NCBI GenBank assembly: GCA_023053685.1
Contig: JALIGW010000003.1
Location: 139,824,126-139,888,125 of the forward strand
Origin: Diadophis punctatus similis
Lineage: Eukaryota; Chordata; Lepidosauria; Squamata; Dipsadidae
Reading direction: 5' to 3'
Length of the DNA: 64,000 bases
The position numbers and the translations under genes are program-made. The notes beneath the pieces were generated by a model. The model ran no database searches, was not told where the DNA came from, and saw only the letters and a list, made by a program, of their open reading frames with translations. This document shows positions 12,027 through 22,312 of the stretch, piece after piece (positions within the stretch are counted from its first letter, which is position 1; the number at the start of each line of letters is the position of its first letter).

Positions 12027-12455
12027 ATGAAAGCGGTGAGTCCCGTCCGACACCCCAGCAGGAAAGCCCTGACTAGCGGCTGCTGTTGCGGAGGCGGAGG
12101 CGGCGGCGACGGAGGCGGCGGCGATCTGGCTCTGCGTTGCCTGGCCGAGCACGGCTGCTACAAGGGGAGCCCCTCGCTGGGCGAGGAGGAGCCCGCCGCT
12201 CTGTGTCTTCAGTGCGACATGAATGACTGTTACAGCCGCCTTCGGAAGCTGGTGCCCACCATTCCGCCCAACAAGCGGGTCAGCAAAGTGGAGATCCTGC
12301 AGCATGTGATCGACTACATCCTGGATCTGCAGCTGGCCTTGGAGACCCACCCGGCTTTGCTCCGGTCGCCGCCGCCGCCGCCGCCCCCGTTGCACCCGGC
12401 AAGTTACCCGGGAGGGCCTCCCCGGACCCCGCTCACAGCGCTCAACACCGACCCG
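12027..12455 (+). CDS. ID4: DNA-binding protein inhibitor ID-4, coding exon 1 (residues 1-143)
   Basis: ID4 is a helix-loop-helix protein without a basic DNA-binding region. It pairs with E proteins such as TCF3 and TCF4 in the nucleus and keeps them off E-box DNA, so it holds back differentiation, notably in neural and glial lineages. The exon encodes MKAVSPVR at the N-terminus, a Cys/Gly-rich stretch (about 18-33), [11 protein letters not shown] (33-43), and the helix-loop-helix at about 64-108 ([20 protein letters not shown], then helix 2 [20 protein letters not shown]). A proline run follows (115-121), then [11 protein letters not shown], which contains an RxxLxxxN destruction-box-like motif (133-140). 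The ATG is the first in the leader, with A at -3. The frame is open upstream but has no earlier ATG. Exon 1 ends on a codon boundary at gtaaga. The full protein is 157 residues against 161 in human ID4; the human poly-alanine tract is absent. Identity is firm: helix-loop-helix and C-terminus match ID4, not ID1-3. Confidence 0.97.
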
Positions 12456-14031
12456 GTAAGAGCCGCCGCCACCGCAGGGAGGGGAAGGGAAGGGAAGGGG
12501 AGAGAGGCGGCTTCGGAGAACAGAGGTTGTTGGGACGGTGGCTCTTTTCTCGCGGACGCCCCCCCCCCCGAGAAGGAGCAGTGCCAGCCCCGCGTCTTAG
12601 TTACCCTCCCAGCTCTACGCGCACTGGCAGCCCCAACGATCTTAGCCTCAGATCCTAAGGACGATTCCCACGCGCGATCCACAAGCCCGTGAAAGAGGAG
12701 TGTTGCTAATATCTGGCTCCCTGCCCTGTCACGCCTCTCTTTCTTTGCGTCGCCTTACCTTTTTATATCAACCTTTTTGGAATTCACTGCATCTCGCTTG
12801 TCTCCCAGGAGCCCGAGGAGGTCACTATTTCCCACGGCTTTGAACCTGGATCTCCCGATCCAGCTTCCAAATCTGAATGGTCGCACCTCGCCAAGATTTG
12901 CCCGTGCCGTCTCTGTTTTGTTGAAATACCTACCAGCTTTAGCCAAATGCCGGTCCTTTTAATCTCTGAGGACGGAAAGTCTTCGGAGAGAAAATACGGG
13001 TTAATTAGGCTGTGAATTGCAAGCCGGTATATTGGTATTGCCTTTAAATTGCATAGCAGATTGGATGGCGGAGTGGAGGTGTGAGTAGAGTGTATATATA
13101 TACACCTGCCAGCTCTTATAATAAATAAGATGCAATTGCACATGCTTATTGAATTGCGTGCATTCCCAGACTATGTGTTGCCAGCCCTTGTCATTCAGGA
13201 ACTACAGGCAACATTCAATAATATAGCTTTTGCGTGTGTGTAGAGCACAATTTATTTATATGTAGGGAATCAAATATGTAAGTTGTTTATAGAGGCAACT
13301 TTCTGCTTGATTCTAATGGGTGTCACTTCTTTTAGAGTTGTCCTCATCTAACTAGCCACACAAATACTCTTTTCCTTCACTTAAGTTGTAAATACAGTAC
13401 ATATCAACACCTGCCTTCTTGACAGGACATAGCACTGGAAGCAAATGGAGATACTGAACTCATCCCACCAGCATGTGCTAGTTGTGGTATTTGTAATTTG
13501 CAGGGTTGGAGTCAATGTGCTTAGAAGTAGAAGGACTGTTGGGAAGAATAGGAGCAAGCACTAAATAAACAATTGTTTAGTAAAGGACCGAAGAGGAGAT
13601 AGTTTTGAAACATCACCTTCGTAATCCATTATTCCCAGACATCAAAAATATGCTTCCAGAAAAAAAGAAGTCATGTGCCAGAGATTAAGATTCCAGTCTC
13701 ACACACCTGTCAGTTATGCGAGGAAGGGGTTCTTTTTGCTTGGTTGTGTTGCACTGGGGAAAAAACATAACCCCTCAGCCGCAGTTGGCCATCCCTGTAG
13801 GGGTCTATCAAGCAAAAGATTGTCACCCTTGGCAGCTTTTAGTCTGATGCTAACTGCTGGCCTGGGTGGGGAATCTACAGCCCTCTGAGGCTGACAAATT
13901 CTTGCAGCCCCCTCTGCCTCTGTTTGAAATTGTCTTCCCAACAAGCCTGCCAGGGGAAAGAGGGCTGTTTATTATTAAACTTGGTATTTGCATTTGCTGT
14001 AATGTTCAACTGTTGTTTTGTTCTTGTGCAG
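12456..14031 (+). other. ID4: ID4 intron 1
   Basis: Phase-0 intron of 1576 bp, donor gtaaga and acceptor ttcttgtgcag. No repeat or embedded gene was recognised in it. The frames at 12784-13143 and 13673-13944 are not credible genes. Confidence 0.85.
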
Positions 14032-14076
14032 GCGGGTGCTGTTAATAAGCAAGGAGATAGTATTTTGTGCCGCTGA
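14032..14076 (+). CDS. ID4: ID4 coding exon 2 (residues 144-157 and stop)
   Basis: Encodes AGAVNKQGDSILCR followed by TGA, identical as far as I recall to the C-terminus of mammalian ID4. It joins exon 1 in frame without splitting a codon (429 nt precede it). The exon continues 14 bases beyond the stop to 14090, then a strong donor gtgagt. This tiny exon is too short to show as a standalone reading frame. Confidence 0.95.
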   Translation, partial: AGAVNKQGDSILCR

Positions 14077-14090
14077 ACTGCACTTCCAAG

Positions 14091-15437
14091 GTGAGTATGT
14101 CTTTTAAGATTGGCACGGTGGAGGGGCTGAGAGCATTTATCACTCCAAATAGTGACTTTGTAGTTTCATCTAAGGCAGCAACCTTAGACACACTCACCTG
14201 TAAGTAAGACTCCCTGAAATCTGTGGGACGTGCCTGTGTGCAAATAGAAGGGTTAGGTTTCAGTGCTTCTCACTTAGCGGTAAGGCACACACACACACCA
14301 GTCTTGGGTATGTTTATAAGAACCTATATGCAGCCGCGCAATAAAATATGCTTCAAACTAGGGCATGAGATTGCAGTCCACCAACTAGTTCAACTTGGGT
14401 ACTTATGTTTTAACAACATAATCCTTCTTTAATAACATAATCCTTTGGTTGAGTTAAAAGTTATAGTTTTGGGGCTCAGAGCAGGAGGCAAGCTTCTTCC
14501 CTTATATTTTCTTTTTAATTCTAGACACATATTTTGGGATAGATAGGGTCGGACTGCATTTGTTCTAAATATCGTACATTTGTGCTAAAGGGCTGTGTAT
14601 TAAACAGGTGGTGCGTGTTAATTAGTCCAGACTTTTGGTATGTTCTAAGCCTATACGATGGACAAAACATAAGAAAAAGAAACCGCTTTCTGCATGCTTA
14701 GAAAAAGAAAGCTGCCTTTGGTCTTAACTGCAAGATCTTTTGACTGATGCAAAGGACGAGCAAAAGCCGCCCTTTTCAAACAGTCTTTAGGAATTCCCTC
14801 CTTTTCTTTTCTGTAAAAGCCATGAATAATACATTATGGAAATGCTGTTGAATGAGGGGTCCCTGATGTTCTCTGAGCTTGGCGATTTTCTTGCATTACC
14901 CAAACTAGGTAACAAAACATCTGCAAGAAAACCACCAAGTTCAGAGAGCACCAAAGACCTCTCATTTCAACCCTGAGCTACAAATATTCTCCTTTATTGG
15001 TTGCTGTTGAATGTCTCATGCATGTATTTTGCTTTGGCACGTAGGCTGCCGACTGCTGACTGCCCTCCTCTCCCCCCACCCTCCTTTACTTGGATGCAAA
15101 TCCTATTTAACTCCATACAACTTAATTTCCCAAGTAAACACGCATCAGGGGTTTCTGTCACCCATGTGTTTTTTCATCTGTGCAAACAGAAATGGAGGAG
15201 TGACTTGCAGGGCACTTTTCCCTAACTCCTTCCTTCTCTTCTACTCCCCCGGCAAGCTTCTTCTCGCTGGGACTTGCCGCTTTTCCTCTGCTTGGCCTAG
15301 CCTGGGAGCTGCCCTTGTTGTTTGACCTGGTTTGTTTTGGGTTGTTGATCAAGCATGTCTTCTGTTTTGTTGGTGGCGCCAGTCAGTCTGGAGCAGATTG
15401 GTTCACACCCCCTCCTCTATTCATTCCTCTTCCACAG
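14091..15437 (+). other. ID4: ID4 intron 2 (in the 3' UTR)
   Basis: Intron of 1347 bp with donor gtgagt and acceptor cctcttccacag. It contains a Penelope-like end at 14858-14985. Being more than a few bases after the stop but under 50, it should not trigger nonsense-mediated decay: the junction lies 14 bases downstream of TGA. Confidence 0.75.
14858..14985. mobile_element. Penelope-like element end with hairpin, inside ID4 intron 2
   Basis: Carries 'aacatctgcaagaaaacc' and 'tcagagagcaccaaagacc', the end shared with 7465-8100 and 48836-48960. The left half (14858-14895) is an imperfect reverse complement of the right half (14922-14959), giving a 38-bp stem with an inner ttacc/ggtaa mini-stem. 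Only this end is present. Confidence 0.65.
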
Positions 15438-16285
15438 GTGTGCAGCAAGCAGATCCTGAGCCACAGAAGCAGAAAGACACATTAGAGGAGGGAGGGGGAA
15501 AACAGAGAGATGAAAAACAAAACAGAAAAAAATCAGCCACCAGGCTAAAGAAAAAAAGAAACCTCAACTACTCCAGAATTCTTTCCATACTTCCTTTAGA
15601 GTGAGAGAAAGAGGGGGGGGGATCACAACTTTGTACGTTCATAGCATTTTTCACATGACTCTTAAACTTTTTTTTTTTTAGATCAGATGTGAATTGTGTA
15701 CATGTCTAGGAGGGAGGGGATTTAAATCTTCAGTATTGTGTGGTTTTCTGTTGGATTGAAGATAAAAGGGCAAAAACTGGAGTTTAGAAATATAACTTTA
15801 ATGCGTCCGAGCAGTTAAAATCTGAAGCTTTACTAATCTACCAGAGGCATTGTAGATAACTTTTGTTTCGGCATCTATTGTTTAAAATAGATGGTTTTAT
15901 TGTTTCCTTGGGGATTTTCTTCTCCCTGCAGGAATGTTACATATTGTATAGATTAAAATGAGTGACATTTCATACTATGTACATAGAGAGAGCTTCTATA
16001 AGTGTAAGTGAGAAAAGTTTATGCTTTAATAGACCGACTGTAATTATGAAATATTTTTAATTAAATATTTTTTGTAAATATTATCAAGATGTGTATGTTT
16101 TTTTTAAAATATGTGAGAACGTTTCTTTAGGAAAACAATATTTCTGGCTCAAGTGCAGAACTGCTGGCAAAGACAATATATTGGATGTTGTCCCCCCCAC
16201 CGCCCCCCATTCGGTCCCTGTAGACTCTGAAGCTATAGGCGTAGGTAGCTTGGTCCTGCATGAATGCATGAGCTGTCTAACCACA

Positions 16286-16291
16286 AATAAA
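16286..16291 (+). promoter_or_regulatory. ID4: Candidate proximal polyadenylation signal of ID4
   Basis: AATAAA followed within a few bases by a GT-rich 'atgtgttctg' stretch. Use of this site would give a 3' UTR about 600 bases shorter than the distal one. Confidence 0.5.
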
Positions 16292-16889
16292 ATGTGTTCT
16301 GAATCCATACAGATGTTCTTTTCTTCAATCCAATTAAGAGGTGTTTGTATCATACAGTTTTGAAATTTACATATTGTCTGTTCGACACTGAGGTTTATAT
16401 GACAGTGTACGAGGAGAGCTTAGCAATATGTAAGAATTGGTTCTTACCCAAGACAGCTTGGTTTTTTTCAGCCTGGGTACTGGTGCTGAGGTATTATCAG
16501 CATTTATGTAATATTTTGTTGTCACAGACATTTTTGTAATGCCAAGTGGGGTGATGTTACCCCATCATTTTAAGCCCTGTGGCATTTTCCTTGGAGATAG
16601 GGTTTTGAAAAGTTTTCTGCTTCTGACCAAAGGGCACATACTGTCAACAAATGTATAGTTGCTGTTTCTTTCATCCAAAGACTAGAAACGTGGAGAGTAG
16701 GGAAAATTTTCAGTCTTAATTACTGGTATAAATCAATTTCAAAAAACTTATGTAGACCAAAAAAACCACAACCAGATGACTGTATTGAGATTATTTTTTT
16801 AATATATAGCAGCATTAATTTTATTGCAGCTCTGTTAACATCTGAAATTCCTGTTTAGTGTCTGTTATGTGTAACTTCTACATATAAAC

Positions 16890-16895
16890 ATTAAA
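16890..16895 (+). promoter_or_regulatory. ID4: Candidate distal polyadenylation signal of ID4
   Basis: ATTAAA followed by 'ttgattgtggcttatgctg', a suitable GT-rich downstream element. It gives an exon 3 of about 1.47 kb, close to the length of the human ID4 3' UTR. Confidence 0.55.
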
Positions 16896-16910
16896 CTAGA
16901 TTGATTGTGG

Positions 16911-19900
16911 CTTATGCTGTGATTTGCTTCTTTCTTTCTTTGCCATTTCCACGACTCTGTATATCTGTTTCCCTTTGCTTATCCTTATAGGTATTTTTTA
17001 TGGATTTGCTACTATCAGAATTGGGGAAGACTTATTATAAATCTACTTTCTGCCCAGGTTCTGAGAAAGCTACATATATCATATGATCAACAGTCTTCCA
17101 CATACCAACATGGAGGGATTTTCACAGAGTGGGTGAATTAAGTAGAATTTAATTGGGTCCTTTGTCAAGAGTTATCCAACTGTGTATGAAAGCATGGTCT
17201 GCTTGATTTTCTAAAAAAAAGTGGGAGGATTTGTTGCAGATTATGACAAGTGTCGAAGTAAATTGGCCTGGGGATCCTCTTTATATTAAATTAAATATTT
17301 AATATGGTGTTATTGATACTTGGAAGTAAATCAGATATTGATAAATGTGGTAAAATGTCAGCAGGATCAATGTTTTATTCAAAATGCTTGATATTAAGAT
17401 TAATCAAAACACTAGTGGGAAGGAACATCAAACACTACATTCAGATTAAAATTAAATGTAAAACTGTTTAAAGGGGGGGGGGTGTTATTGGTGTAAAGTT
17501 ATCATGAATCCCCCTAAACTGAAGAAATGTAGCTTAGCTTGAAATTTAAGAATTCAAACCAGCAACACTTTTATAAAAGCCACCTTTCTTAGAATAGAAC
17601 AAAATTCTTGTTCGTTCATTCACATTCATTTTGACTTTTTTAACTGCCAAAGAAAAATATTTCACACAGATAAAATACATTTTTGGCTTGAGAGAGAGAG
17701 CTCCTATCTTGAGTTGCATAAAAGTTAAAACACAGCACTTAGTGAGTTCTTACTTGAGGTGATTTTTCCACAACCCAAAATTCAGGCATTAATTTAACCT
17801 GGTTTATACGTGAGAGGTAAAAGGAAAATTCAATCTAGTGTGTAGAATAATGTCAGGTCTGATTTAATTTCTTTTTTAAAAAATTCATTGTTGTGGTGGC
17901 TCTCTGTACATGGTTTTTAATGCACACCAGTTCCAATTCGTTTGTTCCTGTTAAGTATGGAAAACCATGGGTTATAGATTGTATAAGTGCAGCATAATTA
18001 AATGAAACATGGGTTTTAAGAATGAGCATGGATTTATTTCATTTGCTTCTTTTCCATTGATTCACTAATTAAGTGCAACTTTAAAAAAAATAGCCAAATT
18101 GCATATGTCTCTTTGGAATGACCTTGTTTCATCGAAACCTCAAACCTTTTTCCACTCTCATTACCTTCAATTAGAAGGACTCCTTCTGAAGGGCTACTGT
18201 CTATGACCTAGTACTGTCATGGATTAAAATCTACCTCCTGTGCGCCTGACTGCTCAGTTCAATGCTTACCATCCCCAGCATAGTGACACTGAAGCAAGGG
18301 CATCTCAGTGGAGAGCCTTGGGTTATACTTCTAAATCATTTGTAGTTCGGCATGCAAAACAAGTTCAAGTAGTACAGGAGAAGAAGGAGCGAAATGAGCG
18401 CAGGCATCTGAAATGTGGCAGAAAAGCCAGTTTTGAATGATGATCTCAAGTAAGGTTGACAATACAGTTGATAGGAATAGATGTTACCAACACTCGCAGG
18501 AATAATCTACACCCATTTAAGAAATGAGCCAGAATTATGTTTACAAAGTTCATTTTCCACTTTTTAAAAGTGTTTTGAAACCAGTTATATAAACTACTAA
18601 ACAACGGCAGGCTGTGATGGTGGCAATAACAAATAACTCATAATAATACCATTATAGGATAATAAAATTAGATTATCGCAAGAGATTTAAGGGAAACCTA
18701 CCTTAACTGTACTTCATACTTATCAACATTGACTGTTTATTGTGATTCGGAGAATTTGATATTAAAGCTGACACGCAATTATATTTTAAAAAACTAACAC
18801 ATGTCCATCAAAAAATTGATTCGAGTGGAAGGAAGCAAACGTTCCTGAATAACATTTATATCCATAAGCATCTTGTGGATGAGGAAACACGCACTTTAGG
18901 AAAACATGCACACAATCCCAACCACAGTTTTTCTCAGTGGAGTACAGAGCTATTATGCAATAGCTCTTGCACTAATACCAGTTCTATCTAATCACTCTAC
19001 AGGGAATTTGGGCATTGTTTGCACTATTTTACATATACAACAAGGCATATAAATAAATGCAGGACATTCTGCTTTTGCCCTCCCAGTTGTTAACAATTGC
19101 AACTAAAATAGGGAATCTTAATCCCTTGTGGTTTCATGGAATCACTACCGAGAATCAATAGATATTGAGTTTACTACAATTTTTAATCAGATACTTTTTT
19201 CTGAGACTCTATTCATGCTGATCTCTTCAACTGTAGATTGACTTGTGTGCTGCCAAGACATATACTGGTATGTCTTGGTTTGGAATGAGTTGGCAAAAAT
19301 GTCACTGAATTTTATAGGAAGAAATCACACGGAAGTGTAAGTATGTGTTTTCATACTCTGGAAGTAATTCCGCTTACAATGGGATTTACTCTTCAAGGAA
19401 TGTGTGCAAAGGATTGCAGCCACGGCTTGGTAATTAGCTGGTGGATTGCAAAGGAATGTTGACTCAGAATTTCATTATTACACGCTTTTCTTCCCCTTTT
19501 TTTTAGTATAATGTAGGAGACTGTTCAAATCTCAGTGATGCTTTTGTTCACTGTTTCTTGTGGCTTGAGTAAGGAAACTATGTTAGAATTATGGGGTTCT
19601 GCAATCCATCTTTAGTTAAACAGATGTAGGCATGCTCAAATTAAATTGCAGGAAATGCTGCTTAAATGCAGTTGTCAGAAATTATTTTGACACAGATTTA
19701 CAGTGCAGGTAAACACATTTCACCGCAGTAGTTGAAAAATGCTAGGATACAATCCCCGATTACATCCAGGAACATAGAACACCATCCATCTATAGAAAAT
19801 TAAGTGTTCTTCTGAAGATAAAGTACTGTAGAAATATAAAAGGTATGCATTTTATATTAAATAGTATTTATTATATGAATGGGAAAGAAATCCACATAAG

Positions 19901-20188
19901 CCTAAACACTAATGTGAGTTGCAATATTCTTCCGGGCATGTAATGTACATCGAAAAGGTATAGGTTATATCTATTTTCTGATAATATAGGAACAAAACTC
20001 CTATACTGTACTTCTTAAACATACATTTAAAGGCACACATATTTAAGTGTGCTGTAAGTTTTCATTTGTTCAGTTCTCACACACATCCAAAGACAAAATG
20101 CTTTCTTGTCATAAACTCTTTTCTTAACATGGAAAATGCATGTTCGTCTCTATAAAAATCTATCAATATAAAAATTAATATAAGTAAA
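16911..20188. other. Repeat-poor downstream flank of ID4
   Basis: About 3.3 kb of AT-rich sequence without recognised repeats, genes or RNA genes. Blocks such as 18000-18135 hold homeodomain-like (ctaattaag) and octamer-like (ttgcatatg) sites close together. Enhancer function would be inference. A G-run occurs near 17471. Confidence 0.5.
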
Positions 20189-20262
20189 TATGCTGACTGT
20201 AAACCGCTTAGAGAGGGCTATAAAGCACTGTCAAGCCCTATATAAGTCTAAGTGCTATTGCT
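20189..20262 (+). mobile_element. SINE 3' fragment
   Basis: Only the 3' end of the 60133-type SINE: 'tgctgactgtaaacc', 'agagagggctata' and 'tatataagtctaagtgctat'. The tRNA-related head is missing. Confidence 0.65.
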
Positions 20263-21280
20263 TTTTCCCCATATTGCTGCACAGATTTCATTAATTAAAT
20301 TCCTGTATCTTGATTGATCATTAGCCAATAAAAAAGTAAGACTTTCTTCAACTTCATGTGAAAATGTTTCTAAACCAGTGAGTGAAAACAGTAGCAATGT
20401 GTTTTGTGTGAGTGTGTTTGTATGTGTGTGTAGGGAAATGTTATTTGCCACTTGGCTGGATTTGCTATAACATCGGTGAATTAGGATTCCATCCAGGTTG
20501 GATTCTTTAATCTCAGTTTATGATTTATCAATTTAAGAAGTTTTTTCTGCCTTATTCTTTGCAGGGAAGTAGAAATCTTGTTCCCCAACTCTTCATCCTT
20601 CAATTACTCTTCATGCGGACCGACATTCTATGTTTTGTTTTGAAAGAAGTGTTAAGAGCATAAATATCAGAATTCATGTCATTCTTGTATAAAATATTCT
20701 CACCCAAGGAAGTTGTCTATAACTTTAATAGTTCTGCATTGTGGGGGGGGGGGACTGACTTTTGGGATAAATTATGGAAGCCACCACTTCTGCTGTAGTG
20801 GTTCACACATTCTCTCCACTCTGATTTCCCCACAATTCTAGGAAAAATTAAAATACGATTCCTTTGGCATTGAAGTTATTACACTCATGTAGTATATGGT
20901 AATAGAGTTAAATTCCTTCTGGTATTTATAAGGCTCTCATCTCAATTTGAACCTTTGTAATAGTTACAAAAAAGTGTAAAATACATGCACAGCAACACGA
21001 TAAGAGGTTTCGTATCTGGATGAGGAGCAGCAACAATAATAACAAACGTACCATAAGAGATAGATTGGAGAAGTGGTTTATTCAAATGAGGAGCCATAGG
21101 GAAGATACCAAAAATTCTGCCACTTGCTCACGAATTCTGCTTCCCAAGTCCAGCAGTTTCTATGGCAGTAGTATACATATATTTAAGAACTTCTGAGAAT
21201 TCAGCAATTTCCTTAGTGTTCCTCATTATAAATCTCATTTCACATTATTAATCTGGAAATAGTGCTCAATGCAGCTGGTA

Positions 21281-21937
21281 CAGGTAGTCCTCAACTTATA
21301 ACAGCTTGTTTAGTGACCATTCGAAGTTACAATGGCACTGAAAAAGTGACTTATGATTGTTTTCACACTTAATGACCATTACATCATCCCCATGGTCATG
21401 TTATTAAAATGCAGATGCTTGGCAACAACTGGTTCAGATAGCAATAGCAATAGCACTTAGACTTATATACCACTTCACAGTGCTTTACAGCCTTCTCTAA
21501 AGCAGTTTACAGAGTCAGCATATTGCCCCCCCCCCCCATAATCTGGGTCCTCGTTTTACCGACCTTGGAAGGATGGAAGGCTGAGTCAACCTGGAGACGG
21601 TGAGAATTGAACTGCCAAACTGCTGGCAATCGGCAGTCAGCAGAATTAGCCTGCAATACTGCATTCTAATCACTGCAACCACCACAGCTCTTAATAAATA
21701 AATATACAGTAAATGATGGTTGCAGTGTCCGAGAGTCATGTGATCACCTTTTGCGACCTTCTGACAAGCAAAGTCAATGGGAAAGCCACATTCACTTGAT
21801 AATCATGTTACTAATTTAACAAATGCAGTGATTCACTTATCAACTGTGGCAAGAAAAATAAGTAAAAGTCACTTAACTATTTCATTTGGCAACAGAAATG
21901 TTGAGTTCATTTGTGATTATAAGTCGAGAATTACCTA
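21281..21937 (+). mobile_element. Mariner/Tigger-like element, copy 2, interrupted by a SINE
   Basis: Starts CAGGTAGTCCTCAACTTATA after TA (21279-21280); the right terminus has decayed to 'gtcgagaattaccta'. Interior blocks (acttatgattg, gcttggcaacaactggtt, gattcacttatcaactgtgg) match copy 1. A SINE in reverse orientation is inserted at about 21437-21690. Confidence 0.7.
21437..21690 (-). mobile_element. tRNA-derived SINE, antisense, nested in a mariner-like element
   Basis: Reverse complement of the 60133-type SINE. It shows the 3' end first (agcaatagcacttagac), then the 'tttacagagtcagcatattg' block, the C-run, 'ttttaccgaccttggaagg', the decayed B-box region (gagaattgaactgcc) and the head (ctgcattctaatcactgc). 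It is near full length. Confidence 0.75.
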
Positions 21938-22095
21938 CACTTAGTGTTCAATAAAACTGATTAAAAATACTTTCATTTTAATATGTGCCCTAGCAACAGA
22001 AATTTGGGGCTCAATTGTGGTCATAAGGTGAGCATTACCTACACTTAGTGCTCAATAAAACTGATTAAAAATACTTTGATTTTAATATGTGCCCC
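21888..22095. repeat. 104-bp tandem duplication
   Basis: Two adjacent copies offset by 104 bp: 'gcaacagaaat...attacctacacttagtg...actgattaaaaatacttt...atatgtgccc' occurs at about 21888-21991 and again at 21992-22095. The unit includes the right end of the mariner-like element, so the duplication came after that insertion. Confidence 0.8.
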
Positions 22096-22197
22096 GGTGT
22101 TTATGTAAAATATTTGTATGCCACCCTTCAAAGCCATATTCCTTGGATTGCATCAAAAACAATGAAATCATTATACATATTTTTAAAAAATGCAAGG

Positions 22198-22312
22198 AGG
22201 ACCCCTTGGTGTAATAGGTAAGGCATCAGGCGACTGTGAGTTCTAATCCTGCCTTGGGCATGAAGCCGGTTGAGTGACCTTGAGCCAATCACTCTATTCT
22301 GGGAAATAATCA
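22198..22312 (+). mobile_element. tRNA-derived SINE fragment
   Basis: A tRNA-like head is recognisable: 'ggtgtaataggtaaggcat' (A-box region) and 'gagttctaatcctgcc' (B-box like GTTCTAATCC), followed by 'gtgaccttgagccaatcac'. The last block is also found in other vertebrate tRNA SINEs. It is degraded. Confidence 0.55.

Larger units (their letters stand above)
11200..12700. promoter_or_regulatory. GC-rich, CpG-rich promoter/first-exon island of ID4
   Basis: Base composition changes from AT-rich flank to CpG-rich sequence around 11200, and back around 12700. The block spans the promoter, 5' UTR, first coding exon and start of intron 1, as expected of a vertebrate CpG island. Limits were judged by eye; no CpG ratio was computed. 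G and C runs near 10895-11020 border it. Confidence 0.7.
11669..16910 (+). other. ID4: ID4 transcription unit (inferred limits)
   Basis: Three exons are inferred: exon 1 from about 11669 to 12455, exon 2 from 14032 to 14090, and exon 3 from 15438 to about 16910. Introns are 12456-14031 (gtaaga...tgcag) and 14091-15437 (gtgagt...cacag), both GT-AG. The second intron falls in the 3' UTR, 14 bases after the stop codon, an arrangement known in ID genes. The start follows the TATA box; the end is set by an ATTAAA signal. Both outer limits are inferred. Confidence 0.8.
15438..16910 (+). other. ID4: ID4 exon 3, 3' untranslated region
   Basis: Starts GTGTGCAGC right after the acceptor. Several blocks match the mammalian ID4 3' UTR as I recall it: 'aagctttactaatctacc', 'catctattgtttaaaatag', 'atgttacatattgtatag', 'gagtgacatttcata' and the AT-rich 'taaatattttttgtaaa' near 16060. 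Conservation of such blocks suggests post-transcriptional control through AU-rich or microRNA sites, but no site was tested. The end is placed after the ATTAAA at 16890-16895. Confidence 0.8.

Noticed and set aside
11808..12682. Long open frames antisense to ID4 exon 1
   Set aside because: They are Arg/Ala-rich mirrors of GC-rich coding sequence with no recognisable domain.
12456..12692. Read-through extension of the ID4 frame past residue 143
   Set aside because: The donor gtaaga lies exactly after the last conserved codon and exon 2 supplies the known C-terminus. The extension is intron.
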